DNA of 64,000 nt. Source: Variovorax gossypii. Its GTDB lineage: Bacteria; Pseudomonadota; Gammaproteobacteria; Burkholderiales; Burkholderiaceae_C. Under the pieces are notes generated by a model that was not told the origin of the DNA, did no database searches, and saw nothing but the letters and a program-made list of their open reading frames with translations. Position numbers and translations under genes: made by a program. Where the stretch lies: the NCBI RefSeq assembly GCF_003965815.1, contig NZ_RXOE01000001.1, positions 806,001 to 870,000 on the forward strand, read 5' to 3'. Each line of letters begins with the position of its first letter. Positions within the stretch are counted from its first letter, which is position 1. This document shows, in pieces, positions 48,478 to 58,451 of the stretch.

Positions 48478-48828
48478 ATGAAATTCAAACAGTCGAACAC
48501 GCTGCTGCGCAATGCAGCACTGGCCGGTGCAATTGCAACGCTGCTGGCTTTCAGCGGCGCGGCGAGCGCGGCCCACATGCCGCAGGACAGCGACATGCTG
48601 CAGACGACGGGCATCGTCGCCAGCGTCGGCACGCCCGCTTCGAAGATCGGGATGGAAGAAGTCTCGGCCCAGCAAGACCTGCTGAGCCTCGTTGCGCCCG
48701 CCGCCGAGCCCGAGAAGGCTCAGCCCGTGAATACCGCCATGGTCAACAGCTGCTCGAGCCGCTGGTACTGGCGCAGCCTGCTGGAAGAAATGGCTTGCGG
48801 CTTCTCCGGCCAGGGCTGGTTCAACTGA
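48478..48828 (+). CDS. Small secreted Cys-containing protein, unknown
   Basis: A 116-residue precursor with a clear Sec signal (residues 1-32, LLAFSGAASAA cleavage). The mature 84 residues are Glu/Ala/Pro-rich, then end in an aromatic block CSSRWYWRSLLEEMACGFSG with two Cys 15 residues apart, followed by QGWFN. It might form a disulfide loop (dsbB lies next door). No family is recognised. Its divergent position beside a MacAB exporter raises the possibility that it is a substrate or regulated partner. Confidence 0.62.
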   Translation: MKFKQSNTLLRNAALAGAIATLLAFSGAASAAHMPQDSDMLQTTGIVASVGTPASKIGMEEVSAQQDLLSLVAPAAEPEKAQPVNTAMVNSCSSRWYWRSLLEEMACGFSGQGWFN

Positions 48829-48841
48829 ACCTTGCGACGTG

Positions 48842-48870
48842 AAAAAGCCGCCCTCGAACGGGGGCGGCTT
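48842..48870 (-). terminator. Terminator of the sulfate/dsbB operon
   Basis: A 9-bp stem AAGCCGCCC (48845-48853) and GGGCGGCTT (48862-48870) ends, on the minus strand, in a run of five T. It lies 22 bp after the dsbB stop. On the plus strand it would be a hairpin without T-tract after the secreted peptide gene. Confidence 0.8.
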
Positions 48871-48891
48871 CGAAAGAGCTGAAGAAGGAGC

Positions 48892-49407
48892 TCAGCGCGC
48901 GCGGCGCGAGCGAAGCAGCAGCGTAATCAGCAGCAGCGACAGCACCACGAACGCGATGAACGACCAGTTCGCCAGCGTCAGGCCGAACAGCGACCAGTCG
49001 ATCTTCGAGCAGTCGCCGCCACCGCGGAAGATCATCGGCAGCGCGCGCTTCAGCGGGAAGGTCTCGATCATCCCGTAGAGGTCGCGCCCGCAGGAAACGA
49101 CTTCGGGCGGATACCACTGCAGCCAGCTCTGCGAGGCCGCCGTGTAGGCACCGCCCAGCGCGGCCAGCAGCGCCAGCACACCGCCCACGACCCGCAGCCC
49201 CACGTTGCGGAACGCTCCGGCCAGCCCGGTGAACAGCGCCACCAGCACCAGCGCATAGCGCTGGACGATGCACATGGGACAGGGCTCGAGCCCGACCACG
49301 TGCTGCAGGTAGAGCCCGAAGGCCAGCATCAGGACACAGGCAAGGCAGATCAGCCCGAACGCGCGGCGCGGCGCGCCGAAGTACCAATCGATCAAGGAGA
49401 TACCCAA
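48892..49407 (-). CDS. dsbB: Disulfide bond formation protein DsbB
   Basis: A 171-residue inner-membrane protein with four hydrophobic helices. The first periplasmic loop has [14 protein letters not shown] with the CxxC pair that passes electrons to quinone; the second loop carries Cys in VVSCGRDL and [10 protein letters not shown], which reoxidise DsbA. The start lies within cysA (16-bp overlap), linking it to the sulfate uptake operon. The dsbA gene is elsewhere. Confidence 0.92.
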   Translation of the reverse strand: MGISLIDWYFGAPRRAFGLICLACVLMLAFGLYLQHVVGLEPCPMCIVQRYALVLVALFTGLAGAFRNVGLRVVGGVLALLAALGGAYTAASQSWLQWYPPEVVSCGRDLYGMIETFPLKRALPMIFRGGGDCSKIDWSLFGLTLANWSFIAFVVLSLLLITLLLRSRRAR

Positions 49408-50489
49408 TCTTCTTCTACGAACACTCTGGCCTTGCGCGGATTGGCGACGACGGTGTCGCCCTCCTTCAAGCCCAGATCGCGGAACTGTTGCGCAGGGAGT
49501 TGCGCTTCGATGATGGTTCCGGAGCCCGGATTATCTGGATTCGATTCCGCGGGCTCAAGTTCCAGCCGGGCGATGGGGCCGACAACAATTGCGCGCGACA
49601 GCGTGGCGACGATGCCCGAGGCGCCGTTCACGTAGCGTGTCACATCGATGTCATGCGGGCGCACGTAGGCACGCGCCTTGGCGTCGCGCGCGCCGCTGTG
49701 CTCGGGCGAGTCGAGGCGCATGCCGTCCAGCTGCACTGCGCCGTTGTCGGCACGGCCGTGGAACAGGTTCACGTCGCCCAGGAAGCCGTAGACGAACGGG
49801 CTCGCGGGCTGGTCCCACACTTCCTGCGGCGAACCGACCTGTTCGATCTGCCCCTTGTTGATGACCACCACGCGGTCGGCCACCTCGAGCGCCTCTTCCT
49901 GGTCGTGCGTGACGAAGATGGAAGTGACGTGCAGCTCGTCGTGCAGCCGGCGCAGCCAGCGGCGCAGTTCCTTGCGCACCTTCGCGTCGAGCGCGCCGAA
50001 GGGTTCGTCCAGCAGCAGCACCTTGGGCTCCACCGCCAGCGCGCGGGCCAGCGCGATGCGCTGGCGCTGGCCGCCGGAAAGCTGCGACGGGTAGCGGTCA
50101 GCCAGCCAGTCGAGCTGCACCAGCTTGAGCAGGTCGGTCACCTTCTGCCTGATCTGCGCGTCGCTCGGGCGCTCCTTGCGCGGCTTCACGCGCAGGCCGA
50201 AGGCCACGTTCTCGAACACCGTCATGTGACGGAACAGCGCGTAGTGCTGGAACACGAAGCCCACCTGCCGCTCGCGCACGTGCACGTCGGTGGTGTCCTC
50301 GCCCGAGAAAAGAATGCTGCCGGTGTCGGCCGTCTCCAGCCCCGCGATGATGCGCAGCAGCGTGGTCTTGCCGCAGCCCGAGGGGCCGAGCAGTGCGACG
50401 AGTTCGCCCGAATCGACGTCGAGGCTCACGTCGCGCAGCGCGCGGAAGTCGCCGAACTGCTTGCTGATGTTGCGGATTTCGATGCTCAT
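49392..50489 (-). CDS. cysA: Sulfate/thiosulfate ABC transporter ATPase CysA
   Basis: A 365-residue ATPase. Walker [10 protein letters not shown] (about 36-44), [57 protein letters not shown] and a C-terminal TOBE-like regulatory domain ([13 protein letters not shown]) match CysA. It powers import of sulfate bound by Sbp. It begins 23 bp after cysW. Confidence 0.95.
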   Translation of the reverse strand: MSIEIRNISKQFGDFRALRDVSLDVDSGELVALLGPSGCGKTTLLRIIAGLETADTGSILFSGEDTTDVHVRERQVGFVFQHYALFRHMTVFENVAFGLRVKPRKERPSDAQIRQKVTDLLKLVQLDWLADRYPSQLSGGQRQRIALARALAVEPKVLLLDEPFGALDAKVRKELRRWLRRLHDELHVTSIFVTHDQEEALEVADRVVVINKGQIEQVGSPQEVWDQPASPFVYGFLGDVNLFHGRADNGAVQLDGMRLDSPEHSGARDAKARAYVRPHDIDVTRYVNGASGIVATLSRAIVVGPIARLELEPAESNPDNPGSGTIIEAQLPAQQFRDLGLKEGDTVVANPRKARVFVEEDWVSP

Positions 50490-50512
50490 GACTTCTGTTC
50501 TTTCTCGTTCAC

Positions 50513-51415
50513 TCAGGCCGCGGAGGCTTCCGACGGACGCTCGGGGGGCAGCTCGGCAATGGCCTTCATCTCGCGCTCGTGGCGCCATTCGATCACCGAC
50601 TTGATCACCAGCGTGACCAGCGCCAGGATCGCCAGCAGCGAAGCCACCGCGAAGGCGGCCACCGACTGGTATTCGTTGTAGAGCACTTCCACGTGCAGCG
50701 GCATGGTGTTGGTCTGGCCTCGGATGTGGCCCGACACCACCGACACCGCGCCGAACTCGCCCATGGCGCGCGCGTTGCACAGGATCACGCCGTACAGCAG
50801 GCCCCACTTGATGTTGGGCAGCGTCACGCGCCAGAAGGTCTGCCAGCCGGTCGCGCCGAGCACGATGGCGGCCTGCTCCTCGTCGGTGCCCTGCGCCTGC
50901 ATCAGCGGCACGAGCTCGCGCGCGATGAACGGGAAGGTCACGAACACGGTCGCCAGCACGATGCCGGGCACGGCGAAGATGATCTTGATGTCGTGCTCCG
51001 AAAGCCACGGTCCGAGCCAGCCCTGTGCGCCGAACACCAGCACGTAGATCAGGCCCGCCACCACCGGCGACACCGCGAACGGCAGGTCGACCAGCGTGGT
51101 CAGCAAGGCCTTGCCGCGGAACTCGAACTTGGCGATGGCCCAGGCGCCGGCCACGCCGAACACCAGGTTCATCGGCACGGCGATGGCGGCCGTGATCAGC
51201 GTGAGGCGGATGGCGCTCCAGGCATCGGGCTCCTTCAGCGCATCGATGTACGCGGTGACGCCCTTGCGCAGCGCCTCGGTCGCCACGGCGGCCAGCGGCA
51301 GCACGAGGAACAGGAACATGAACCCGAGCGCGAGGCCGATGAGCAGCCAGCGCACCCAGGCGGCTTCGGTGGTGCCGGCCTGGGCGCGGCGAACGACTTT
51401 GGAAGGGGCACTCAT
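50513..51415 (-). CDS. cysW: Sulfate ABC transporter permease CysW
   Basis: A 300-residue membrane protein with six hydrophobic helices and the CysW/CysT signature [20 protein letters not shown]. The ATPase-contact loop is [27 protein letters not shown]. It forms the pore with CysT. It follows cysT by one base. Confidence 0.95.
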   Translation of the reverse strand: MSAPSKVVRRAQAGTTEAAWVRWLLIGLALGFMFLFLVLPLAAVATEALRKGVTAYIDALKEPDAWSAIRLTLITAAIAVPMNLVFGVAGAWAIAKFEFRGKALLTTLVDLPFAVSPVVAGLIYVLVFGAQGWLGPWLSEHDIKIIFAVPGIVLATVFVTFPFIARELVPLMQAQGTDEEQAAIVLGATGWQTFWRVTLPNIKWGLLYGVILCNARAMGEFGAVSVVSGHIRGQTNTMPLHVEVLYNEYQSVAAFAVASLLAILALVTLVIKSVIEWRHEREMKAIAELPPERPSEASAA

Positions 51416-51416
51416 G

Positions 51417-52304
51417 TCAGCTTCCCGAACGGCGACGCTGCCAGGCCTGCAGGCCGTTGATGACCAGCAGCAGCAAGAAGGAAATGACCAGCATCACCAG
51501 CGCGACCGCGGTGGCACCCGCGTAGTCGTACTGCTCCAGCTTGCCGATGATGATGAGCGGCGTAATCTCCGAGATCATCGGCATGTTGCCGGCAATGAAG
51601 ATCACCGAGCCGTACTCGCCGATGGCACGGGCGAAGGCCATGGCAAAGCCGGTCAGCAGCGCAGGCGCGATGGACGGGAAGATCACCTTGGTGAAGGTCT
51701 GCAACCGCGTCGCGCCGAGCGAGGTCGCGGCTTCTTCCAGTTCCTTCTCGGCGTCTTCCAGCACCGGCTGCACCGTGCGCACCACGAAGGGAAGCCCGAT
51801 GAAGATCAGCGCGATCACCACGCCCGCCGGCGTGAAGGCCAGCTTGATGCCGTGCGGCTCCAGCAGTTGGCCGATCCAGCCGTTGCCGGCCAGCAGCGCG
51901 GTAAGCGAAATGCCGGCCACCGCGGTGGGCAGCGCGAACGGCAGGTCGACCAGCGCGTCGACGATGCGCTTGCCCGGAAACTTGTAGCGCACCAGCACCC
52001 AGGCCACCAGCAGGCCGAACACCGCGTTCACGATGGCGGCGATCAGCGAGGCACCGAAGGTCAGGCGGTACGAGGCCATCACGCGAGGTGCGGTCACAGC
52101 CACCCAGAACTGCTCCCAGCTCAGCGTGAAGGTCTTGAAGACCAGCGCCGACAGCGGGATCAGCACGATCAGGCTCAGGTAGAGGATCGAGAAGCCGAGC
52201 GTGATGTGGAAACCGGGCAGTACGCGCTTGGCGCCCCCTGCCCGGTTGGCACGAGAAAAAGGCGCTCCCGCCGACGGGAGCGCCGAAGTGACAGCGCCGC
52301 TCAT
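51417..52304 (-). CDS. cysT: Sulfate ABC transporter permease CysT (CysU)
   Basis: A 295-residue permease with [19 protein letters not shown] and the contact loop [30 protein letters not shown]. The variable first 30 residues precede the first hydrophobic helix. It starts directly after the sbp stop. Confidence 0.95.
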   Translation of the reverse strand: MSGAVTSALPSAGAPFSRANRAGGAKRVLPGFHITLGFSILYLSLIVLIPLSALVFKTFTLSWEQFWVAVTAPRVMASYRLTFGASLIAAIVNAVFGLLVAWVLVRYKFPGKRIVDALVDLPFALPTAVAGISLTALLAGNGWIGQLLEPHGIKLAFTPAGVVIALIFIGLPFVVRTVQPVLEDAEKELEEAATSLGATRLQTFTKVIFPSIAPALLTGFAMAFARAIGEYGSVIFIAGNMPMISEITPLIIIGKLEQYDYAGATAVALVMLVISFLLLLVINGLQAWQRRRSGS

Positions 52305-53321
52305 TTACTTTCCGCCGGGGGTGTACAGCTTGTCGAACTGGCCGCCGTCGTTGAAGTGCACCTTCTGCGCTTCGCCGAGGCTGCCGAAGAGTTCCTGCAC
52401 CGTGAAGAGCTGCAGCGGCTTGAAGGTCGAGGCGTACTTCTTGAGCACCGTCTGCGAGCGCGGACGCAGCGCGTGCTTGGCGGCGATTTCCTGGGCCTCT
52501 TCGGAATACAGCCAGTCGAGATACGCCTTGGCGAGTTCGCCGGTGCCCTTCTTGTTGACGGTGCGCTCGACCACGGCCACCGGGTTCTCGGCCACGATGC
52601 TGATCGAGGGGTAGACCGAGTCGACCTTGCCGGTGCCGAATTCGCGGTCGATGGAGACCACTTCCGACTCGAAGGTGATCAGCGCGTCGCCGATGTTGCG
52701 CTGCAGGAAGGCGGTGGTCGCGTCGCGGCCGCCGCGTGCCAGCACCGGCACGTTCTTGAACAGCTTGCCGACGAACTCGGCGGCCTGGGCGTCGGTGCCG
52801 CCCTTCTTCTTGATGTAGCCCCAGGCAGCCAGGTAGGCGTAGCGGCCGTTGCCGCCGGTCTTGGGGTTGACGATCACGACCTGCACGCCGGGCTTGACCA
52901 GGTCGTCCCAGTCCTTGATGCCCTTGGGATTGCCGTTGCGAACCAGGAACAGCATGGTCGACGTGGTCGGCGCTGCGTTCTCGGGGAATTTCTTGTTCCA
53001 GTCCTTCGCGACCACGCCGGCGTTGGCGAGGAAGTCGATGTCGGTGGAGGTGTTCATCGTGACCACGTCGGCGTCGAGGCCGTCCGCCACCGCGCGGGCC
53101 TGCGCGCTGGAGCCGCCGTGCGACTGGTCGATCTTCACGTCCTTGCCGGTGGCCTTCTTGTAGTGCGCCACGAAGGCCGCGTTGTAGTCCTTGTAGAACT
53201 CGCGGGCCACGTCGTAGGAGGCGTTCAGCAGCCCGGTGCCTTGTGCGAAGGCGGTGCTGCCGGCGAGTGCGGAGGACGCCAGCGCGAGCACGGCGACGAA
53301 GGTCTTGATTCTGGAAGTCAT
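52305..53321 (-). CDS. sbp: Periplasmic sulfate-binding protein
   Basis: A 338-residue precursor with a signal peptide ending at TAFAQG. The mature protein begins LLNASYDVAREFYKDYNAAF and has QSHGGSSAQARAVADGLDADVVTMN, NPKTGGNGRYAYLAAWGY and GDALITFESEV, which are the sulfate-coordinating loops of Sbp/CysP. It delivers sulfate to CysTWA. Its ATG overlaps the hydrolase stop (ATGA), so it is coupled to that gene. No cysteine-regulon site is visible by eye before the operon. Confidence 0.94.
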   Translation of the reverse strand: MTSRIKTFVAVLALASSALAGSTAFAQGTGLLNASYDVAREFYKDYNAAFVAHYKKATGKDVKIDQSHGGSSAQARAVADGLDADVVTMNTSTDIDFLANAGVVAKDWNKKFPENAAPTTSTMLFLVRNGNPKGIKDWDDLVKPGVQVVIVNPKTGGNGRYAYLAAWGYIKKKGGTDAQAAEFVGKLFKNVPVLARGGRDATTAFLQRNIGDALITFESEVVSIDREFGTGKVDSVYPSISIVAENPVAVVERTVNKKGTGELAKAYLDWLYSEEAQEIAAKHALRPRSQTVLKKYASTFKPLQLFTVQELFGSLGEAQKVHFNDGGQFDKLYTPGGK

Positions 53322-53893
53322 GTGGTTGCCAGGTTTTCTGAAAATTCACGGCCCGCCGACCATGCGGCGGGCTCGTCGGTCAGCGACTGGAGCAGGGCAA
53401 GGCCCAGCGGCCAGTCCCCGTGCCCCGAGTCGATGTTGATGTGGCCAGCATTCTGCATCCGCACGAACTCGCTGCCCCAGGCGCGCGAATACGCGCCCGC
53501 CAGGCGGATCGGACAGTACGGGTCGTTGCTACTGGCCACCACGATGCTGCGGTAAGGCAGCGCGGCATACGGCACGGGAGCGAAATCGGAGAGCACGGCG
53601 CGGCGCTCGGGGTCGGCGGGTGCGACCAGCAGCGCGCCCTGGATGCGGGCCGCGGCCTCGGGCGGCAGGTGGGCCGTGGCGATGCATCCCAGGCTGTGCG
53701 CCGCGATCACCACCGGGCCGTCGCTCTCCAGCACCAGCTTCGCCAGCGTCGAGACCCAGGCTTCGCGCTTGGGCGAGGCCCAGTCGTCCTGCACCACGCG
53801 CGCGGCGCCCGGAATGCGCTCCTCCCACAGGCTCTGCCAGTGGCCGGGCCCGGAGTCGCGCCACCCCGGCACGATGACAACACGCGTCTGCAT
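53318..53893 (-). CDS. RBBP9/YdeN-family serine hydrolase
   Basis: A 191-residue alpha/beta hydrolase. The N-terminal VIVPGWRDSGPGHWQSLWE motif is typical of the RBBP9/YdeN family; the nucleophile elbow is AHSLGC (Ser about 66), the acid ASSNDPYCP and the catalytic His GHINIDSGHGDWP. The family's substrates are mostly unknown. It sits first in the operon that continues into sbp-cysTWA-dsbB, 20 bp after the peroxiredoxin gene. Confidence 0.85.
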   Translation of the reverse strand: MQTRVVIVPGWRDSGPGHWQSLWEERIPGAARVVQDDWASPKREAWVSTLAKLVLESDGPVVIAAHSLGCIATAHLPPEAAARIQGALLVAPADPERRAVLSDFAPVPYAALPYRSIVVASSNDPYCPIRLAGAYSRAWGSEFVRMQNAGHINIDSGHGDWPLGLALLQSLTDEPAAWSAGREFSENLATT

Positions 53894-53913
53894 GACTGAG
53901 CCGCCCTGCCCGC

Positions 53914-54555
<642 letters not shown>

Positions 54556-54685
54556 GGTCGCTCCTGGATTGGATGAGAGTCCCGGATTGTGCGAACCCTT
54601 GCTTCAATGCCAAACGAATATCTGCTTGTTTGGATATGACGTTTTCCGCATAACGAGACCGCCCAGCCCCGGGGCGGCCCCGGAG
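54556..54685 (-). promoter_or_regulatory. Promoter region of the peroxiredoxin gene
   Basis: An AT-richer 130-bp gap between the LysR stop and the peroxiredoxin start. It includes the local inverted pair CCAAAC...GTTTGG (about 54608-54634), a possible regulator site. A GC-rich CCGCCC/GGGCGG hairpin near 54660-54680 could end the LysR transcript. No confident promoter hexamers are called. Confidence 0.35.
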
Positions 54686-55609
54686 CTAGAACATCCGCAT
54701 GTCCGCGCTCTGCAGGTGTTCCATCAGGAAGTCGATCAGCTTGCGCACCGCCGGCACCAGCGCCCGCCGCGCCGGGAACACCATGTGCGCAACCACCGGC
54801 GGGGGGCCCCAGCCCGGCAGCAGCCGCACCAGCCGGCCGGCCTCCACGTCGGCGCGGCACATGTAGTCGGGCAGCATGGTCGCGCCGATGCCACCCAGCG
54901 CGCCGAACTGCAGCGTGGCGAGGTCGTCCGCCACGTACAAGGGCGTGTGCGAGTGGACGAGGCTCTCGCCATTCGGGCCTTCCAGCCGCCAGTCGCTGCG
55001 CCCTTCCCCGTTGACCGACATGGCCGCCGTGGGCAGCTTCGCCAGGTCGGCCACCGTCTGCACCGGGCCATGCCGCGCCAGCAGCGCCGGGCTCGCCACC
55101 AGCACGCCGCGGCTGTAGCCGAAGGTCTTGGCCACCAGCACCGTGCTGTCCTCGATGGCGGGACGCACCCGCAGGGCGATGTCGATGCCCTCCTCGATCA
55201 GGTCGACCGGCCGGTTGATCACCTTCATGTCGATGCGCACCGCCGGGTAGCGCTCCATGAACACCGGCATGAGCTGCGCCAGCCCGCTGTGCGCGATGGT
55301 GACGGGGCAGCTCAGCCGCACCAGCCCGCTGGGCTCGGTCTGCACCTGGGCCACCGCCTCGGCCGCCGCCTGCGCCGCGTCGCGCATGGCCGACGCGTGC
55401 CTCAGGTAGATCTCGCCGGCCGGCGTGAGCGACAGCCGCCGGGTGCTGCGCTGCATGAGCTGCACCCCGAGGCGCTCTTCCAGCTCAGCCACGCGGCGGG
55501 AGAGGCGCGACTTCGGAATGCCCATTGCCCGGCTGGCAGCCGCGAAGCCGCCGCGCTCGGCCACTTCGGCGAAGAAAACCATGTCGTTGAGGTCTTGCAT
55601 GGCAGTCAT
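54686..55609 (-). CDS. LysR-family regulator of the azoreductase gene
   Basis: A 307-residue LysR-type regulator. The HTH occupies residues about 18-37 (GGFAAASRAMGIPKSRLSRRVAELEERLG) and the effector domain begins near 90 (VRLSCPVTIAHSGLAQLMPVF). It is divergent from an azoreductase gene with a palindrome between, the standard layout for a regulator controlling the neighbour and itself. It resembles regulators that respond to quinones or electrophiles; the effector is unknown. Confidence 0.9.
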   Translation of the reverse strand: MTAMQDLNDMVFFAEVAERGGFAAASRAMGIPKSRLSRRVAELEERLGVQLMQRSTRRLSLTPAGEIYLRHASAMRDAAQAAAEAVAQVQTEPSGLVRLSCPVTIAHSGLAQLMPVFMERYPAVRIDMKVINRPVDLIEEGIDIALRVRPAIEDSTVLVAKTFGYSRGVLVASPALLARHGPVQTVADLAKLPTAAMSVNGEGRSDWRLEGPNGESLVHSHTPLYVADDLATLQFGALGGIGATMLPDYMCRADVEAGRLVRLLPGWGPPPVVAHMVFPARRALVPAVRKLIDFLMEHLQSADMRMF

Positions 55610-55629
55610 TGTCCTGCAGATGGAACGAT

Positions 55630-55648
55630 GTAGGCAAATTTTGGCTAC
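55630..55648. promoter_or_regulatory. LysR-type operator palindrome
   Basis: The 19-bp sequence GTAGGCAAATTTTGGCTAC is a near-perfect palindrome (arms GTAG-CAAA and TTTG-CTAC, one mismatched pair) midway between the divergent LysR and azoreductase genes. It contains the T-N11-A feature of LysR sites. TAGAAT (about 55671-55676) further on could serve as -10 for the azoreductase promoter. Confidence 0.7.
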
Positions 55649-55736
55649 TTATCACCCACTCGGTCGAAAAATAGAATTCTCACATCCGCCGGCCACATTG
55701 AGCGCCGACAGCCAACACAGAAAGTGATTGATTGAA

Positions 55737-56384
55737 ATGAAGCTGCTCCACATCGACTCCAGCATCCTCGGCACCAACTCGACCTCGCGCCTGCTCTCGG
55801 CCGAAGTCGTGACCGCATGGCGCGCCGCCCACCCCGACACCGCCGTCGAATACCTCGACCTGGCCGTCGACACCCCCCCGCACTTCGGCGCCGACGCGCT
55901 GGGCATCAAGATCGGCGTGCAAGCCCAGCCCACCGAAGCCCAGGTGCGCGAGAACGCCCTGTCCGAAAAGCTCGTGAGCCAGTTCCTGGCCTCGGACGTG
56001 GTCGTCATCGGCACGCCGTTCTACAACTTCTCGATCCCGACGCAGCTGAAGGCCTGGATCGACCGCCTCGGCCAGGTCGGCCGCACCTTCAAGTACACCG
56101 ACAAGGGCCCCGTGGGCCTGGCCGGCGGCAAGACCATCATCGTGGCCTCCAGCCGCGGCGGCGTCTACTCGACCAGCGAAGGCGGCCAGGCCATGGAACA
56201 CCAGGAGAGCTACCTCAAGGCGGTCTTCGGCTTCTTCGGCATCACCGACGTGCGCATCGTTCGCGCCGAAGGCGTGGCGATGGGCGATGAAGCCCGCAAC
56301 GGCGCCCTGGCATCGGCCCGCGCCGACATCCTGGTGGCGACGGCCGAAGCCGCGAACCAGCGCGACGCGGCGATCGCAGCCTGA
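55737..56384 (+). CDS. azoR: FMN-dependent NADH-azoreductase / quinone reductase
   Basis: A 215-residue flavodoxin-like Azo[26 protein letters not shown] binds the FMN phosphate; [37 protein letters not shown] and [10 protein letters not shown] complete the FMN site. It reduces azo compounds and quinones by two electrons, so a quinone-stress role with the adjacent LysR is likely. ATG 55737 is chosen; an in-frame TTG at 55728 would add three residues. Confidence 0.9.
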   Translation: MKLLHIDSSILGTNSTSRLLSAEVVTAWRAAHPDTAVEYLDLAVDTPPHFGADALGIKIGVQAQPTEAQVRENALSEKLVSQFLASDVVVIGTPFYNFSIPTQLKAWIDRLGQVGRTFKYTDKGPVGLAGGKTIIVASSRGGVYSTSEGGQAMEHQESYLKAVFGFFGITDVRIVRAEGVAMGDEARNGALASARADILVATAEAANQRDAAIAA

Positions 56385-56403
56385 AGAACGCGCTCCTGCG
56401 CGA

Positions 56404-56434
56404 ACAAAAAAGCCGCCCGATGGGCGGCTTTCTT
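56404..56434. terminator. Bidirectional terminator between azoR and FMN reductase genes
   Basis: An 8-bp stem AGCCGCCC (56411-56418) and GGGCGGCT (56422-56429) with a three-base loop is preceded by six A and followed by TTCTT. It can end transcripts from both convergent genes. Confidence 0.85.
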
Positions 56435-56458
56435 GCGTCCGGGTCGAACCGGGTTCGG

Positions 56459-57013
56459 TCAGGCAGCGTGGCTCTTCACCCAGGCCACGTACTTGTCCAT
56501 CCAGCCCTGCAGGAACTTCTTCGAGCCTTCGTTGCCGATGTGGCCCTTGTCGTCGAACAGGTCTTCCTTGGCCTGCAGGAACACTTCGGGCGCGCCCAGC
56601 GTAGGCACGTCGAGATACGCCAGGATGTTGCGCAGGTGCTGCTGCGCCAGCGCGGTGCCGATGGCACCGACCGAGATGCCGACCACGCCGGCCGGCTTGC
56701 CCGCCCAGGCGCTCTGGCCGTAGGGGCGCGAGGCATGATCGATGGCGTTCTTCAGCACGCCGGGAATGGAACGGTTGTATTCGGGCGTAACGAACAGCAG
56801 GCCGTCGGCCGCCGCGATCTCCGTCTTCAGGCGCTTCACGGATGCAGCCTGGTTGCCGTCGTCGTCCTGGTTGTACAGCGGCAGGTCGTCGATGCGCAGG
56901 GTTTCGAAGGTGAAGTCCGAGGGCGCGAGGTGCGCCAGCGCGAGGGCCAGCTTGTGGTTGTAGGAATCCTTGCGCAGGCTGCCGACGATGACGGCGATGC
57001 GGGTCTGGGCCAT
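56459..57013 (-). CDS. NADPH-dependent FMN reductase, ChrR/YieF-like
   Basis: A 184-residue flavodoxin-fold enzyme. The FMN phosphate loop is VGSLRKDSYNHKLA; LLFVTPEYNRSIPGVLKNAIDHASRP and GKPAGVVGISVGAIGTALAQQHLR complete the site. It resembles ChrR/YieF quinone and chromate reductases. It faces azoR tail to tail and is divergent from the oxidase at 57163. ATG 57013 is chosen for the family start; the upstream 20 codons are not conserved. Confidence 0.88.
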   Translation of the reverse strand: MAQTRIAVIVGSLRKDSYNHKLALALAHLAPSDFTFETLRIDDLPLYNQDDDGNQAASVKRLKTEIAAADGLLFVTPEYNRSIPGVLKNAIDHASRPYGQSAWAGKPAGVVGISVGAIGTALAQQHLRNILAYLDVPTLGAPEVFLQAKEDLFDDKGHIGNEGSKKFLQGWMDKYVAWVKSHAA

Positions 57014-57162
57014 GGGTGAAGCTCCTTTGATGAGGGGTCGGAAATGACGAACGCGATTATGCGAAGCGCCCAAGACCTTTTCTGGAAAAGTTCATGCGGC
57101 CCCGGGCGAACGGCGGCAAGATGTTGTGCTCCTCCAACCTCATCGAAGCGCAGGACGCATCA

Positions 57163-58380
57163 GTGATTCAGTCATCCTCCCACTACGACGTCATCGTCGT
57201 CGGCTTGGGCGCGCTCGGCGCCGCCACGCTCTACCAGCTCTCGCAGCGCGGCGCGCGCGTGCTGGGCATCGACCAGTTCTCCCCGCCGCACGATCAGGGC
57301 TCCTCGCACGGCGACTCGCGCATCACGCGGCTGGCCATCGGCGAAGGCGACGAATATGTGCCCTTCGTGCAGCGCTCGCACGCCATCTGGCGCGAGCTCG
57401 AGTCGCGCACCGGCAAGCCGCTCATGACCACCACCGGCGGCCTGATCCTCGCGCCGCGCGACCGCGTCGCCGAGCACCACGGCAAATCGGACTTCGTGCG
57501 CCGCACCATCGCCTGCGCCGAGCGCTTCGGCATCGCGCACGAGGTGCTCGACGCGGCCGGCATCCGCGCGCGCTTTCCGCAGTTCAACCTGCAGGGCGAC
57601 GAGATCGGCTACTTCGAGCACGAGGCCGGCTTCGTGCGGCCCGAGGACGCCATCGACGCCCAACTGGCCGTGGCCCGCGATTCGGGCGCGCAGACACGCA
57701 CCGGCGAGCGCGTGGAGGCCGTCGAGCCCGTGGGCAACGGCGACACGCTGCGCGTGCGCACCGCCACCGCGAGCTTCACGGCCGACCGCGTCGTCGTCGC
57801 GGCCGGCGCATGGCTGCCGGCCTTCCTGGGCGCGCAGGCCCGGACCGACTGGCAGGCCGATTTCTCCGTGCACCGCCAGGTCATGCACTGGTTCGACACC
57901 GGCAGTGCCACCGCCGACTTCGCGCCCGGGCGCTTCCCCATCTTCATCTGGATGTTCGGCGACGGGCCGGAAGACTACATGTACGGTTTCCCCGCCTCCG
58001 ATGCGTCGCAGCCCGCGCTCAAGGTCGCGACCGAACAGTACGTGGCCGCCACCACGCCCGACACCATCGACCGCAGCGTGAGCGCGGAAGAAAGCGCCGC
58101 CATGTACCGAGAACGCGTGGCCGGCCGCTTCCCGCAGATCGGCGGTCGCGCAGTGAAGGCCCGCGCCTGCATGTACACCGTGACGCCCGATCGCCGCTTC
58201 GTGATCGACGCGCTCGACGGCATGCCCAACCTGCTCGTCGTCTCGGCCTGCTCGGGCCATGGCTTCAAGCACTCGGCCGGGCTGGGCGACGCCATCGCGG
58301 ATCATGTGCTGGGCCGCGAGAGCACGCTCGACCTCTCGCCCTTTGCCCGCCGGCGGCTGCTGGAGAAGGTGCCGGCCTGA
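57163..58380 (+). CDS. SolA-like N-methyl-amino acid oxidase (monomeric sarcosine oxidase family)
   Basis: A 405-residue flavoenzyme if GTG 57163 is used (ATG 57121 would add 14 residues and is also possible). YDVIVVGLGALGAATLYQLSQRGARVLGID is the FAD-binding fold; GSSHGDSRITRLAIGEGDEYVPF, ACMYTVTPDRRFVID (the Cys is the covalent FAD site in this family) and SACSGHGFKHSAGLGDAIAD are diagnostic. It oxidises N-methyl groups (sarcosine, N-methyltryptophan or similar) to formaldehyde and H2O2. The following two genes may form a catabolic set with it. Confidence 0.86.
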   Translation: MIQSSSHYDVIVVGLGALGAATLYQLSQRGARVLGIDQFSPPHDQGSSHGDSRITRLAIGEGDEYVPFVQRSHAIWRELESRTGKPLMTTTGGLILAPRDRVAEHHGKSDFVRRTIACAERFGIAHEVLDAAGIRARFPQFNLQGDEIGYFEHEAGFVRPEDAIDAQLAVARDSGAQTRTGERVEAVEPVGNGDTLRVRTATASFTADRVVVAAGAWLPAFLGAQARTDWQADFSVHRQVMHWFDTGSATADFAPGRFPIFIWMFGDGPEDYMYGFPASDASQPALKVATEQYVAATTPDTIDRSVSAEESAAMYRERVAGRFPQIGGRAVKARACMYTVTPDRRFVIDALDGMPNLLVVSACSGHGFKHSAGLGDAIADHVLGRESTLDLSPFARRRLLEKVPA

Positions 58381-58451
58381 AGCACGCGCCGTCGATCCCG
58401 GGCATCATCGCTGCCGATCTTTTTCACTGTCGGATACAGGAGCGAATCGCG

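Noticed and set aside
48264..48842. A 192-codon ORF over the secreted peptide gene
   Set aside because: It is in another frame without signal or domain; the 116-residue frame has a clean signal peptide and ribosome-binding site.
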